DNA of 64,000 bases from Dyadobacter soli (GCF_900101885.1 NZ_FNAN01000010.1:248001-312000); one strand, 5' to 3'. Numbered from the stretch's first letter, positions 1 through 8,860 are shown. Notes: a model not told the origin generated them from the sequence alone. Program-made: numbers and translations.

Positions 1-270
1 GGCTACGTATCCCACTCTCCACCCGTATTCAGCCAGCGTAAGCGGGATAATATTGCGGAAATGCTTATGCGCATCAAAGTTAAGCGCCGTGAAACCGTGA
101 AGATTAACGAATATACGGAACGTCCCCCCGTCTTCGACCTGATCCAGGGCCGCTTGAAGTGATTCTTCCCAACGGATCACATCCTCCTTATCCAAATCCC
201 CACTAATGTGCGTCACAATAAGACGGTTAGCCGGCTCCCAATCTGTTTTGATTACTTTTAAATCTGTCAT
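1..270 (-). CDS. Hypothetical protein, 3' end outside window
   Basis: An open frame reads leftward from an ATG at 268-270 through the first base of the window, giving 90 codons without a stop. It begins MTDLKVIKTDWEPANR and alternates hydrophobic and polar stretches (for example RLIVTHISGDL and FRIFVNLHGF). That pattern resembles a STAS or SpoIIAA-like alpha/beta fold, but no diagnostic motif is visible, so the family is a guess. It has no signal peptide or membrane segment and is probably cytosolic. It is divergent from the gene starting at 507. The C-terminus lies outside the window. Confidence 0.6.
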   Translation of the reverse strand, partial: MTDLKVIKTDWEPANRLIVTHISGDLDKEDVIRWEESLQAALDQVEDGGTFRIFVNLHGFTALNFDAHKHFRNIIPLTLAEYGWRVGYVA

Positions 271-506
271 TTGAATAGGCTAATAAATCTAAACTAACGA
301 CGTAAGCGGTGCCTGCCAGCATTTGTTCCAGACGTCGACGGAAAGCATTGGTTTGTCGACAAAACGTCTCCCAACCGATGTGACTCTGCCACAACTTATT
401 TTATGTAACTTATTGTAGCCAAAATAACAAAATACTTATATTACTGCCCTTTGACGACAGCACCCGCCAGATAATTTCCCGGACCAATACATTTAACTGA
501 CAGATA
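271..506. other. Intergenic region with a GTCGAC-containing inverted repeat
   Basis: This 236-bp spacer separates two divergent genes. It contains an imperfect inverted repeat: AGACGTCGAC at 330-339 faces GTCGAC at 355-360 followed by ACGTCT at 364-369. The GTCGAC core recalls the palindromes at 5870-5932. I see no clear TAnnTTTG promoter box on either strand. Confidence 0.35.
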
Positions 507-1928
507 GTGAAGACATTTCTCTACCGTTTTGCGAAACAGGCATTCATATCACTTGTGTGGTTATACGCGGGGGCGCCTTCGCACGCGCAGCATTCACGCG
601 TGGTGCTGGCCGATAGCGCACATGCGGACATACGCGAGGGCGACGTTTTGGTAACAGGTAACTGGAATATCTCGCCGCAGATCCGGCCGGATGTTTATGA
701 CGCATTCATCGAAGGAAAGAGCAAACGCTTCGCATTCATCACCAACCGCGACTCCGTTGTTTTTGAGGTCGAGCCCGGAAAGAGTTACCCGTTCGTGGTG
801 CTGCTGAATGGAAAAGATAGTGCATTTACAGAGTTCAAAGGTATCAAAATCGTACCCCGCGCACGGTTTTCCAAAGCATACCAGGCTGCTCACCGGGGTA
901 AGACTTTGGTCGAAATCCCGGAGGTGTACGAACTCATCAATATTGTATTTGCATTAACGGACCGGGGCAGGAACGTGAGCGGATTCGTGAATCGGGATAC
1001 GGACTATTACCGCGAAGTGATGGCATGGTTTGAACCTTACACCAGTCATGAGGTAGTCGAAAAGGTCAACAAAGGGCTTGGCGTCGACGGGGGGATTCAT
1101 GCCATGAAAATGGATGCCTATCCGTTCGACCTCGCAGCAGACGGGAAAATCACCCAAGGTCCCGTGTACGACCGCATCGGTAATTCGTACACCAACAATC
1201 TGTTGTACTATCTTCCGGACCTGGAAAACTTTGCGAAGGCGAGCCGCTTTCAGGAATTTTACAATGCCCACAGTCCCTATTACAATCACTTGATCCAGGT
1301 CTATCGTGACTCTGTCGGCGTCCCCGAAATGCAGCGCTGGCTTGGCCGGAACTTTCCTTCAACGCATTACGACGCATTTAAAATCATCTTTTCGCCTTTG
1401 GTAAGCGCCAACCAATCCGCCAGCTTCTTCGATATTGACGGCTTCTGCGAAGCGCAGGCACATGTCAACTTTCCATTTCACAAACCGGGAGCAACTTCCG
1501 AGTGGTCGGAAAAAGCCCGGTTCGTCATGGATGGTAACATCGTTTTTACGGAATTCAACCACAGCTTCATCGGTCCGGAAGGCCAAAAGACTGCCTACCG
1601 TGACCGTATTCAAAAAGTATTCAAAGACCTCTCCATCTGGAACGACAACAGCAAACCGGCGCGCTACTACGACACGCCCCAGACCTCCTTCGACGAATAC
1701 ATGAACTGGGCACTCGTAAGCCTCCGCTATGTCGATCACGCACCGTTCGCCGAGCAAGAGAAACTCATCGCTTCCAATGAGGATAATATGGTTAATTTCC
1801 GCGGCTTCCGGCGTTTTAAAGAGTTTGACCAGTTTTTGGTCAAAATTTACAAGGAGCGAAAAAAGGGTCAGACTGTCGCCGATCTGTATCCTCAGATCGT
1901 GACTTGGTTTGAGAAGAATAACAGATAA
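507..1928 (+). CDS. Secreted DUF4932-like protein
   Basis: A 473-residue protein starting at GTG (507); no ATG is available near the signal sequence. Residues 1-27 form a signal peptide (MKTFLYRFAKQAFISLVWLY, then a small-residue region ending SHAQ), so it should be exported. The body has no transmembrane segment. A motif VFTEFNHSF near residues 346-353 puts Glu and His close together, like the altered metal-site motif of DUF4932 proteins. The family assignment comes from memory of that motif and is tentative; the function is unknown. It may be a degenerate metallopeptidase-like enzyme. The next gene, a small lipoprotein, starts 28 bp downstream on the same strand, so the two may be co-transcribed. 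Confidence 0.6.
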   Translation: MKTFLYRFAKQAFISLVWLYAGAPSHAQHSRVVLADSAHADIREGDVLVTGNWNISPQIRPDVYDAFIEGKSKRFAFITNRDSVVFEVEPGKSYPFVVLLNGKDSAFTEFKGIKIVPRARFSKAYQAAHRGKTLVEIPEVYELINIVFALTDRGRNVSGFVNRDTDYYREVMAWFEPYTSHEVVEKVNKGLGVDGGIHAMKMDAYPFDLAADGKITQGPVYDRIGNSYTNNLLYYLPDLENFAKASRFQEFYNAHSPYYNHLIQVYRDSVGVPEMQRWLGRNFPSTHYDAFKIIFSPLVSANQSASFFDIDGFCEAQAHVNFPFHKPGATSEWSEKARFVMDGNIVFTEFNHSFIGPEGQKTAYRDRIQKVFKDLSIWNDNSKPARYYDTPQTSFDEYMNWALVSLRYVDHAPFAEQEKLIASNEDNMVNFRGFRRFKEFDQFLVKIYKERKKGQTVADLYPQIVTWFEKNNR

Positions 1929-1956
1929 ATGCAGATGTAAATCAAAAACTTACGCC

Positions 1957-2307
1957 ATGAAAAACCAACGGATCAGTTTAGTATGCATCATCACTTTGGC
2001 GGCGCTATTCAGCTGCAAAAAGAAAGATCCTGAGCCCGATTGCGGCTGTGACGGCCCGACTGTACTCATTCTTAAAAACACACGGGCATCGCACGAAGGA
2101 GCCGGCATATTCACGTTCACACATCCCGTCAACCTGGCCAAAATCACGGCCATCGCCTGCTCCCCCGATTCAATCTGGACCAAAAGTGCCAGTTCCGACA
2201 TTCCCAACTACACCATCGCCGGAAATCTCAAGAAAGAATGCTTCTTCGGGCCAACAAATATGGTCGTTTTCCCGGCTATTGAAATTACTGAAATTAAAAA
2301 GGACTAA
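1957..2307 (+). CDS. Small hypothetical lipoprotein
   Basis: The ATG at 1957 gives a 116-residue protein with a clear lipoprotein signal: MKNQRISLVCIITLAALFSC, with the lipobox LFSC and acylated Cys at residue 20, followed by a charged KKKDPEPDCGCDG linker. The frame stays open upstream to 1909, but that extension would hide the signal peptide inside the protein, so the later start is preferred. The mature part is about 95 residues with several Cys and no recognised domain. It lies just after the DUF4932-like gene and converges on the GNAT gene, with a hairpin between them. Confidence 0.65.
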   Translation: MKNQRISLVCIITLAALFSCKKKDPEPDCGCDGPTVLILKNTRASHEGAGIFTFTHPVNLAKITAIACSPDSIWTKSASSDIPNYTIAGNLKKECFFGPTNMVVFPAIEITEIKKD

Positions 2308-2319
2308 CGTGACAAAGTG

Positions 2320-2346
2320 TTGGGCGTAGGCGCAGACTACGCCCAA
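2320..2346. terminator. Bidirectional terminator hairpin between convergent genes
   Basis: A perfect 10-bp stem, TTGGGCGTAG at 2320-2329 and CTACGCCCAA at 2337-2346, closes a 7-base loop. It sits between the stop codons of two convergent genes at 2307 and 2367. A-rich and T-rich flanks are weak, so termination efficiency is uncertain. Confidence 0.6.
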
Positions 2347-2366
2347 CTATTGCATTGTAACAAAAG

Positions 2367-2822
2367 CTAGCTTTCCAGCACCTTCGCGAAGCAAACACTA
2401 TTCTCCACCCCAACATACTGCCCGTAATTCTCCGTGCGGGCGTAGCCGTTCTTCTCGTACAGCGCGATGGCTTCGGGTTGGCGTTGGCCGGTTTCGAGGA
2501 CGCATTTAAGGTAGCCCATTTCGGATGCCCAGACTTCCAGTTCGCCGAGGACACGGGTGGCGGTGCCTTTGTTGCGGCCTTCGGGTGAAACGTACATCCG
2601 CTTGACTTCCATGGCCTCGTCGCTAAATGCTTTGATGGCGCCGCAGCCGATGGGCTGATCGTTTTCGTAGCATACCACGGCGTGGCGGATTTTGTCAATT
2701 TTGTTGAATTGGGAGTAAAAACCGTGGTCGGCACCGTCGCGGATCGCGAGGTCGGCGTCGAGGAGCTTTACCAATGCTTTGAAGTCAGGATCGTCGGAGT
2801 CGGTTCTTTTTAAATTAATCAT
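2367..2822 (-). CDS. GNAT family N-acetyltransferase
   Basis: A 151-residue GNAT acetyltransferase, using acetyl-CoA on an unknown amine substrate. The conserved core is visible: the acetyl-CoA-binding segment VKRMYVSPEGRNKGTATRVL contains the R/Q-x-x-G-x-G/A-type loop, and the C-terminal ALYEKNGYART is the typical ALYxKxGF motif. The start MINLKRTDSDD at 2822 is chosen because its ATG overlaps the TGA of the upstream MFS gene (ATGA, 2819-2822), which implies translational coupling. A longer frame to 2882 lies entirely inside the MFS gene. It is the last gene of the minus-strand sugar-acid operon; its link to that pathway is unclear. Confidence 0.85.
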   Translation of the reverse strand: MINLKRTDSDDPDFKALVKLLDADLAIRDGADHGFYSQFNKIDKIRHAVVCYENDQPIGCGAIKAFSDEAMEVKRMYVSPEGRNKGTATRVLGELEVWASEMGYLKCVLETGQRQPEAIALYEKNGYARTENYGQYVGVENSVCFAKVLES

Positions 2823-4114
2823 TGCAATTCTTCGAGTTCTACCACTTTGGGCGTTCTGGTGAGCCAATGGATAATCAGCCACGCCACAAGATAGGTAAAA
2901 CCGCAGATTGTAAAAATGATGTTGTAGCCCGCCTGGATATTACCGGCCGCTTTGTAACTATCGAGCAGGTTGCCAATCAGGATCGGAAAAAGAATGCCGC
3001 CCACGGCCCCGGCCATTCCACCGATGCCTACGACTGAGCTAACGGCCTGTTTTGGAAAAAGATCGGATGGGAGCGTGAATACGTTCGTAGCCCAGGCCTG
3101 GTGCAATGCCACTGCGAGACTGATTAGCCCGACGGCCATCCACACGTCGCTCGAAAACTGGATCAGGATCACAGATAATTCGCAGAATGCCAGCCCCAGC
3201 AGCACGGTTTTCCGTGCTTTCAAGGTAGGCCAGCCCCGTTTGATCAACCAGGACGACAGGTAACCGCCGCCAATACTGCCCACGGTAGTGGCCACGTAAA
3301 TCAGCATCAGTTCTAAACTCGGCTTTTTGAGGTCGAGGTTAAACGTAGAAGCAAAATACGACGGTAACCAGAACAGGAAGAACCAGTAAATCGGGTCGAT
3401 AAGCCCTTTGCCCGTAATGTAGGCCCAGGTTTGCGGGAATGTGAAAAGTTTGATCCACTTCACCGGCTGCTTTTCAGCTTCGTTTTCGTCCTGTTCCTGT
3501 CCGCTGAGAATGTATTGCAGTTCATCGGTGCCCAGGCGCTTTTGTTTTACGGGAATATCATAAAATATCAACCAGAAAATGAGCCACACGAAACCGAGAG
3601 CACCCGTAATCCAGAACACTTCCTGCCAACCGTAATGGCTCAGAATCCAGGGAACGAGTATGAGCGCCACCACCACGCCGACGCTCGTACCTGCATTGAA
3701 AAGACCGGTCGCTAGCGCACGCTCCTTTCTCGGGAACCACTCGGCGACGGTTTTCACTGCCGCAGGATAATTACCTGCTTCCCCCAGACCCAGCCCCACA
3801 CGCGCCACACCGAAGCCGAATGCGCTGCGCGCTACCGCATGCAGCATGCCCGCGATACTCCAAAAAATAATGGTGAACGAATACCCGGCTTTGGTACCGA
3901 TCTTATCGATCAGCCAGCCGAAAGCGAGCAAACCCACGGCATAGGCGGCTGTAAATGCCATCACAATGCGGGCGAAATCGGTTTCGGTCCAAACGAACTC
4001 TTTTTCCAGAATGGGTTTCAGGAGGCCGATGATCTGCCTGTCGAGGTAGTTGATGGTCGTGGCGAGAAAGAGCAGGACCACAATGATCCAGCGGTAATTC
4101 CTGATTTTACCCAT
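2819..4114 (-). CDS. MFS transporter, hexuronate/galactonate (ExuT-like) family
   Basis: A 431-residue inner-membrane transporter with about 12 hydrophobic segments. It belongs to the anion:cation symporter branch of the MFS: near the N-terminus TINYLDRQIIGLLKPIL matches the ExuT/DgoT-type TM1, followed by GWLIDKIGTKAGY, the MFS signature loop between TM2 and TM3. GLGEAGNYPAAVKTVAEWFP is the family's TM4 signature. Known relatives import hexuronates, galactonate or glucarate with protons. It lies 4 bp after the aldolase gene and overlaps the GNAT start, so it is operonic with dgoK and dgoA. The likely cargo is galactonate or a 2-keto-3-deoxy sugar acid; the exact substrate is inferred from context. 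Confidence 0.88.
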   Translation of the reverse strand: MGKIRNYRWIIVVLLFLATTINYLDRQIIGLLKPILEKEFVWTETDFARIVMAFTAAYAVGLLAFGWLIDKIGTKAGYSFTIIFWSIAGMLHAVARSAFGFGVARVGLGLGEAGNYPAAVKTVAEWFPRKERALATGLFNAGTSVGVVVALILVPWILSHYGWQEVFWITGALGFVWLIFWLIFYDIPVKQKRLGTDELQYILSGQEQDENEAEKQPVKWIKLFTFPQTWAYITGKGLIDPIYWFFLFWLPSYFASTFNLDLKKPSLELMLIYVATTVGSIGGGYLSSWLIKRGWPTLKARKTVLLGLAFCELSVILIQFSSDVWMAVGLISLAVALHQAWATNVFTLPSDLFPKQAVSSVVGIGGMAGAVGGILFPILIGNLLDSYKAAGNIQAGYNIIFTICGFTYLVAWLIIHWLTRTPKVVELEELQ

Positions 4115-4118
4115 TTGG

Positions 4119-4754
4119 TTAAGCGAGTTTTTGTGCGAATTGAAGGAAATGTGCTTTCAGCCCGTCCCAGTTTTTGTCCTGAATGAGCTTCTTGTCAAAT
4201 AATTGTCCGCCGATGCCCAACCCGTTGGCGCCCGCTTTGAGGAACGCCTCCATATTTTCCAGGCTTACGCCTCCGGTGGGAAGGAGTTTCAACTGGTTCA
4301 TCGGTGCTTTCAGGTCTTTGATATACCCCGGCCCCAACGCGGTGGCCGGATAAATTTTCACCATCGACGCCCCCAATGACCATGCATTGAAGATTTCAGT
4401 GGGAGTATAGGCGCCCGGAAACACCGGAATGCCTTTTTTGACACAGGATTTTACCACTTTTTTACTCAAAACCGGTGTCACGATAAATTGCGCCCCCGCC
4501 TCTAATGCTGCGTCCAGGTCGTCTTTGGTGCACACGGTTCCGGCACCGATGTTCAGGCCGTAATGCTCATTTTCCGCCGCGTAACGGATAATATCGGTCG
4601 CGCCGGGTGTGTTCATGGTAATCTCGACGGTGGTCAGCCCTGCTTCCCGGTAGATAGGCAGGATGCGCTTGACGTCCTCCGGCGAAACGTTCCGGATAAT
4701 GCCGACCAGCGGCGCCTTGTTAAACAACTCCCATGAAAATGTACGCTCACTCAT
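4119..4754 (-). CDS. dgoA: 2-dehydro-3-deoxy-phosphogluconate/phosphogalactonate aldolase
   Basis: A 211-residue class I aldolase that splits KDPGal or KDPG into pyruvate and D-glyceraldehyde 3-phosphate in the cytosol. The family's key residues are in place: Glu44 in TTVEITMNTPGA, the Schiff-base Lys133 in SMVKIYPA, the phosphate loop LPTGGVSLEN, and IVTPVLS. Length is normal for Eda/DgoA. The ATG overlaps the stop of dgoK by 4 bp (4751-4754), so kinase and aldolase are translationally coupled. Sequence alone does not separate Eda from DgoA. The neighbouring DgoK and DgoD favour the galactonate pathway, but the enzyme could act on both epimers. Confidence 0.9.
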   Translation of the reverse strand: MSERTFSWELFNKAPLVGIIRNVSPEDVKRILPIYREAGLTTVEITMNTPGATDIIRYAAENEHYGLNIGAGTVCTKDDLDAALEAGAQFIVTPVLSKKVVKSCVKKGIPVFPGAYTPTEIFNAWSLGASMVKIYPATALGPGYIKDLKAPMNQLKLLPTGGVSLENMEAFLKAGANGLGIGGQLFDKKLIQDKNWDGLKAHFLQFAQKLA

Positions 4755-5758
4755 AAATTTGTTTTATTCAATGTTAAATGTTGGTTCTTAAAAATCCGGA
4801 TATGCCCGGCTGTTGCGGCACGGTCGACGATCTCCGAAGGAATGATGGTTGCCCTGCCTGCCAGTCCGAGCGTTTCTATCGCGGTTTTGTACAATTGGTA
4901 AAGATTATTACCACCGCAAAGTACCAGATGTCCGCTGAGCTCTTTGGTCAGGTCGCGGATTTCATAGCCGATCAGCAGCCCGCTCAGGAACATCCCGTTT
5001 TCCCGTTTACTTAATAAATCAAAAAGCTGGTTGGTTCTTACTGTAAATAATGCATTTAAAATATTCCCCGTCCCAGACTCGCGTATGCCCGCGCGAAACG
5101 CATCGGCGGCTTCCTGGTTAAAATCCGACTGGTGATAATGGTCGATGGAGTCTTTGAGAATGCTTTGACTGGCCATAAGATTGAACACCTCGCCGGTCAT
5201 AAATGTCTTGAAATCAATCAACCTTCCGTCGCGCACGAACATATGCTTCGAATGCGTGCCCGGGAAGATGAATATGGCATCCCGCCCCGAAAGGTCCATT
5301 CCTGCGCCCAGGCCTATCAGCTGCGTTTCCTCGCCGCGCATCACATCGTGGTCGCTCCGGACGCCGGAAACGATCGTGATCTCGTGCGGAAAATCCGGTT
5401 GCTCGTCGAAATGTCTCATAGCGAGATGTGCGCCGTCCAATGCAAATGGCAACCGTGCGTAAGGCAACTCCTGCATGCCGATCGACGATGAGGCCATGCC
5501 GGACAGCACGATCGGGACGCCGGTCAGATCGATGCCGGTTTGCTTGTGCAATGCGGTGATCTGCGTCGCGATGATCGACCGGTAGTATTCGCCACGCGGC
5601 ACGTTCGCTTCGCCGCCTGCTGCCTGCCAGGCATTGTACACGGCACCGATGCCGTTCGGCGACGTTACCTCCCCTACCACATCGTGATCCCTCACATTGA
5701 CCAGCCTCAACCGAAACGAGGAGGTTCCCCAGTCACAACTTAGCAGGTGTTTACTCAT
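4751..5758 (-). CDS. dgoK: 2-dehydro-3-deoxygalactonokinase
   Basis: A 335-residue kinase of the DgoK family. The N-terminal LLSCDWGTSSFRLRLVNV is the ATP phosphate-1 motif of this ASKHA-fold kinase, and IFIFPGTHSKHMFVRDGR plus LIGLGAGMDL are typical of the family. It phosphorylates 2-dehydro-3-deoxy-D-galactonate at O6 in the cytosol, the middle step of the De Ley-Doudoroff pathway. It is followed by dgoA with a 4-bp overlap. Upstream is a repeat-rich gap to the sugar dehydrogenase, so it may have its own transcript or depend on readthrough. No KDG kinase (KdgK) is in the window, so DgoK may also serve the KDG produced by the ManD-like enzyme; that is inference. Confidence 0.92.
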   Translation of the reverse strand: MSKHLLSCDWGTSSFRLRLVNVRDHDVVGEVTSPNGIGAVYNAWQAAGGEANVPRGEYYRSIIATQITALHKQTGIDLTGVPIVLSGMASSSIGMQELPYARLPFALDGAHLAMRHFDEQPDFPHEITIVSGVRSDHDVMRGEETQLIGLGAGMDLSGRDAIFIFPGTHSKHMFVRDGRLIDFKTFMTGEVFNLMASQSILKDSIDHYHQSDFNQEAADAFRAGIRESGTGNILNALFTVRTNQLFDLLSKRENGMFLSGLLIGYEIRDLTKELSGHLVLCGGNNLYQLYKTAIETLGLAGRATIIPSEIVDRAATAGHIRIFKNQHLTLNKTNL

Positions 5759-5781
5759 AGTGTTCTTCTTTGTTAAGTGCT

Positions 5782-5870
5782 GGGATTGAAATCCCAGGTT
5801 AAAAATGTGCGTGCCTCCGGCACTTCTTTGCTTGGCTTCGCCGAATGGAAGTCGGCTGCTTCCTCTCGGA
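5782..5870. repeat. Interspersed short-hairpin repeat
   Basis: Several small hairpins are strung together: GGGATTGAAATCCC at 5784-5797, GTGCCTCCGGCAC, and GCTTGGCTTCGCC followed by a GAATGGAAG segment. The design, with short perfect stems and 2-4 base loops, is the same as in the large arrays at 8276 and 34642, although the sequences differ. It lies in the gap between dgoK and the sugar dehydrogenase. Confidence 0.5.
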
Positions 5871-5932
5871 CCCGTCGACCAAAGTCGACGGTAACAGATT
5901 TTAAATCTCTGGCCGTCGACTTTAGTCGACGG
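5870..5932. repeat. Nested GTCGAC palindrome overlapping the end of the PQQ dehydrogenase gene
   Basis: Two 20-bp palindromic units (CCGTCGAC-nnna-GTCGACGG type), at about 5871-5890 and 5913-5932, flank a third palindromic centre, AGATTTTAAATCT. The whole 63 bp therefore reads almost identically on both strands and could form one long or two short hairpins. It may act as a transcription terminator or mRNA-stabilising element. Its right half supplies the last codons and stop of the upstream gene. Confidence 0.6.
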
Positions 5933-8195
5933 AATTTAAGGCAAAGGATATATAAGTGCCGCCGGGTTTGAGGCCGTATCTTGTGCCGCCGGCTGCGATT
6001 GCAATATATTGCTTTCCGTTGACCATATAGGTAACAGGTGTCGCAAAACCGCCTGCCGGGAGTTTGTATTCCCAAACTACTTTGCCGGTTTTGGTATCGA
6101 ATGCTCTTAGTTTCTCGTCGTAAGTGGCTGCGATGAAGAGTAATCCTCCGGCCGTAACGAGCGGGCCACCGTGGTTTTCGGTACCGGTTGGGGCTATGCC
6201 CTGTTTGGTAAGCTCAGGGTATTCGCCGAGCGTCACTTTCCAGAGGTATTCGCCGGTGTTCATGTTGATAGCATTCAGCGTGCCCCAGGGTGGCTTAATG
6301 GCCGGGTAATTGTCCTGGTCACGGAATTGTACATTACCATTGTTGACGTAAGGCGGCTGATGCGGAAAGGCGGCATTGGTTTGGTTCCCAGTGTTTTGTG
6401 TTTGCGCATGAACATCGTTTGCAGCCGATTTTGTCTCCGTTTTCAAAAGAAAATCCATTATCGCCGCGCGATCTTCTTTCGAAATGTGCTGGAACGACGG
6501 CATACGTCCGCGCCCGGTTTCGAGCAATGCACCTATTTGTTCACGGTTCATCCGTTGCCCGATGTCTTTCAACACCGGATAAGCCTGTGTTGCTGCCGAA
6601 GCAGTAGCATTTTGGGCATCCGTTGCATGACAAATCGCACAGTTTGTATTAAACAGAACATTACCTTTTGACAACGACCGACCTTCCTGACCGCTCCGCG
6701 CTTCCTTCGCATCCCGCATTTTGAGCCACCAGAGCATATTATTACCATTGACATACACAATACCTTCCGGATCCGCCGCCGTACCGCCCCACTCGGCACC
6801 ACCCCCGATACCGTACAACAAGCCTCCGAGCAGATCGGATGGATGGTTTTTGGGACCTTTGTTACTGCTTCGAAAGCGTTCGAGCACGTATGCGTGCGCT
6901 TCGGGCGTGCGGGAAGTAATATCGGCTTCGGTTAATACCTGATTGGCAAATGGGGCAGGTTTTGTCGGTACCGGCTGGGTCGGCCAGGGCTGATCACCAG
7001 GCAGCGGCTTCGCGTTCGGTACATGTACTTCCTTTACCGGAAAGAGCGGCTTACCCGTATCACGATCGAACAAGAAAACATAGCCGTCCTTGGTCGCCTG
7101 CGCTACTGCATCGACTGTTTTGCCGTTCCGTTTTACCGTGATCAGGTTGGGAGGGCACGGGATGTCCCGGTCCCATAGATCGTGGTGTACGGTTTGGAAA
7201 TGCCACACACGTTTGCCTGTGGCCGCATTGAGCGCAATCACGCAGTTGGCAAACAAATTACTTCCTTTTCGCGCGCCTCCGTAAAAATCCACGGACGGCG
7301 AGCCTGTTCCGAGAAACACCATTCCACGCTTTTCATCGATCACCATGCCGGCCCAGCAATTGGCGCCGCCCAGTTTCCGGTATGAATCCTTCTCCCAGGT
7401 GTCGTACCCGTACTCGCCCGGGAGCGGGATCGTGCGGAACACCCATGCGACCTTACCCGTACGCACGTCGAATGCGCGGATGTGGCCCGGCAATGCGTCG
7501 CCGCCCTCCGACACCGAGGAGCCGGTAATCAAGAGGTTTTTGTAAATGACACCCGGTGTGGTATTGCGGATGTTGAATTGATAGGGATCGTAGCCGTAAG
7601 TCGACTCGTCGCCCAGGCCGTCGTGAAAATCCACCTCACCATCCTTGCCAAAACTTTCGACCAGCTTACCCGTTTCCGCATTCAATGCAAACAATGAAGG
7701 CCCGGCCGTGAACAAAATGCGTTTGTCATTCCCCTCCGACCAGTACACCACACCGCGCATCGGATGAAACCGCGGCCGCTTTCCTTCGAAAGGGTCGAAC
7801 TTCCAAATCTCCCTGCCCGTCGCCGCCTCGATGGCGAATACCTTCAACCGCGGCGTGGTACCGTACATAACCCCGTCGATCACGATCGGCTGGCATTGGA
7901 TATCCATGCCGCGTTCACCGGGCTTATTGTTCTCGCCGGTGTCGTAGGACCATACCGGTTGCAGCCTGCCTACATTCTCCTTATTGATCTGGGTCAATGA
8001 GGAGTAGCGGTTACCGGCATTGTTGCCTCCGTATACAGGCCAGTCGGCGTCTTTGGGGTCGTCCGGGCTCCGGCCGTCCGGGACGCGTTCTTCCGGGATC
8101 CGGTCATTCGAAACCCGGCGATCGTGAAAAGCCGGTACCAATGCGCCCAAAGTCGCGGTCAATAGTATGGACCATATGATCGTGAATCGGATCAT
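5922..8195 (-). CDS. PQQ-dependent sugar/alcohol dehydrogenase with embedded cytochrome c domain
   Basis: A 757-residue exported quinoprotein. After a hydrophobic N-terminus (MIRFTIIWSILLTATLGALV) and a charged Pro/Asp/Arg-rich linker, it has an eight-bladed PQQ propeller. Recognisable pieces are DWPVYGGNNAGNRYSSLTQI, W-motif repeats such as ATGREIWKFD, ATGKRVWHFQTVHHDLWD and TGKVVWEYKLP, and a C-terminal GGTRYGLKPGG. A heme-c site, CAICH, lies near residues 520-524 within an inserted cytochrome domain of about 90 residues. The family oxidises aldoses or alcohols in the periplasm and passes electrons to the respiratory chain. In this locus it could convert an aldose to its aldonic acid. Start 8195 puts the signal sequence at the N-terminus; 8249 is the longer option. 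No PQQ biosynthesis genes are present. Confidence 0.88.
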   Translation of the reverse strand: MIRFTIIWSILLTATLGALVPAFHDRRVSNDRIPEERVPDGRSPDDPKDADWPVYGGNNAGNRYSSLTQINKENVGRLQPVWSYDTGENNKPGERGMDIQCQPIVIDGVMYGTTPRLKVFAIEAATGREIWKFDPFEGKRPRFHPMRGVVYWSEGNDKRILFTAGPSLFALNAETGKLVESFGKDGEVDFHDGLGDESTYGYDPYQFNIRNTTPGVIYKNLLITGSSVSEGGDALPGHIRAFDVRTGKVAWVFRTIPLPGEYGYDTWEKDSYRKLGGANCWAGMVIDEKRGMVFLGTGSPSVDFYGGARKGSNLFANCVIALNAATGKRVWHFQTVHHDLWDRDIPCPPNLITVKRNGKTVDAVAQATKDGYVFLFDRDTGKPLFPVKEVHVPNAKPLPGDQPWPTQPVPTKPAPFANQVLTEADITSRTPEAHAYVLERFRSSNKGPKNHPSDLLGGLLYGIGGGAEWGGTAADPEGIVYVNGNNMLWWLKMRDAKEARSGQEGRSLSKGNVLFNTNCAICHATDAQNATASAATQAYPVLKDIGQRMNREQIGALLETGRGRMPSFQHISKEDRAAIMDFLLKTETKSAANDVHAQTQNTGNQTNAAFPHQPPYVNNGNVQFRDQDNYPAIKPPWGTLNAINMNTGEYLWKVTLGEYPELTKQGIAPTGTENHGGPLVTAGGLLFIAATYDEKLRAFDTKTGKVVWEYKLPAGGFATPVTYMVNGKQYIAIAAGGTRYGLKPGGTYISFALNSVD

Positions 8196-8275
8196 TTTTA
8201 CAGTTAGTGAAGGTAATGTTGTGTTAAAAAACAGCGGGGTGTCTCGCAAGCATTTTGCATCCCGACTATTATGTT

Positions 8276-8860
8276 GTTACATGCCTACGGCATTTTCACC
8301 ATCAGCGCAAAACGTTCATAGCTACCAAGGTTACGTCGCTAACGCGACTTATATTTGGCGTTACATGCCTACGGCATTTTCAGCATCCAGCGCAAAACGT
8401 TCGTAGCTACCAAGGTTGCGTCGCTAACGCGACTTATATCTGTCGTTACATGCCTACGGCATTTTCAGCATTAGCGCAAAACGTTCGTAGCTACCAAGGT
8501 TACGTCGCTAACGAGACTTAAATCTGTCGTTACATGCTAGGGCATTTTCAGCATCGGCGCAAAACGTACGTAGCTACCAAAGTTGCGTTGCTGACGCGAA
8601 TTGACTGTCGATACATGCCTACGGCATTTTCAGCATCGGCGCAAAACGTACGTAGCTACCAAGATTGCGTCGCTGACGCGACTTATATCTGTCGTTACAT
8701 GCCTACGGCATTTTCAGCATCAGCGCAAAACATTCGTAGCTACCAAGGTTACGTCGCTAACGCGACTTTTCATCTTGCTGTACAGTGCCGTCAGGCACGC
8801 AACATTGGTAGCAAAAACGGTCCGACACTCCTTTTCAAAATCCCGTAGGGATGTAACAAC
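8276..8860. repeat. Tandem array of six ~84-bp hairpin-rich units
   Basis: Six imperfect copies of an approximately 84-bp unit run from 8276 to about 8770, each starting GTTACATGCCTACGGCATTT. Every unit has the mini-hairpins ATGCCTACGGCAT and GTCGCTAACGCGAC. The array ends with GTGCCGTCAGGCAC and AATCCCGTAGGGATGT, and its outermost ends (TGTTGTTACAT on the left, ATGTAACAACA on the right) are inverted repeats. It fills the 678-bp gap between SusD1 and the PQQ dehydrogenase. Open frames inside it are artefacts of the repetition. The units have no unique spacers, so this is not a CRISPR. Confidence 0.85.

Noticed and set aside
8276-8860. CRISPR array
   Set aside because: Units are about 84 bp and repeat over their whole length with no unique spacers, and no cas genes are present.
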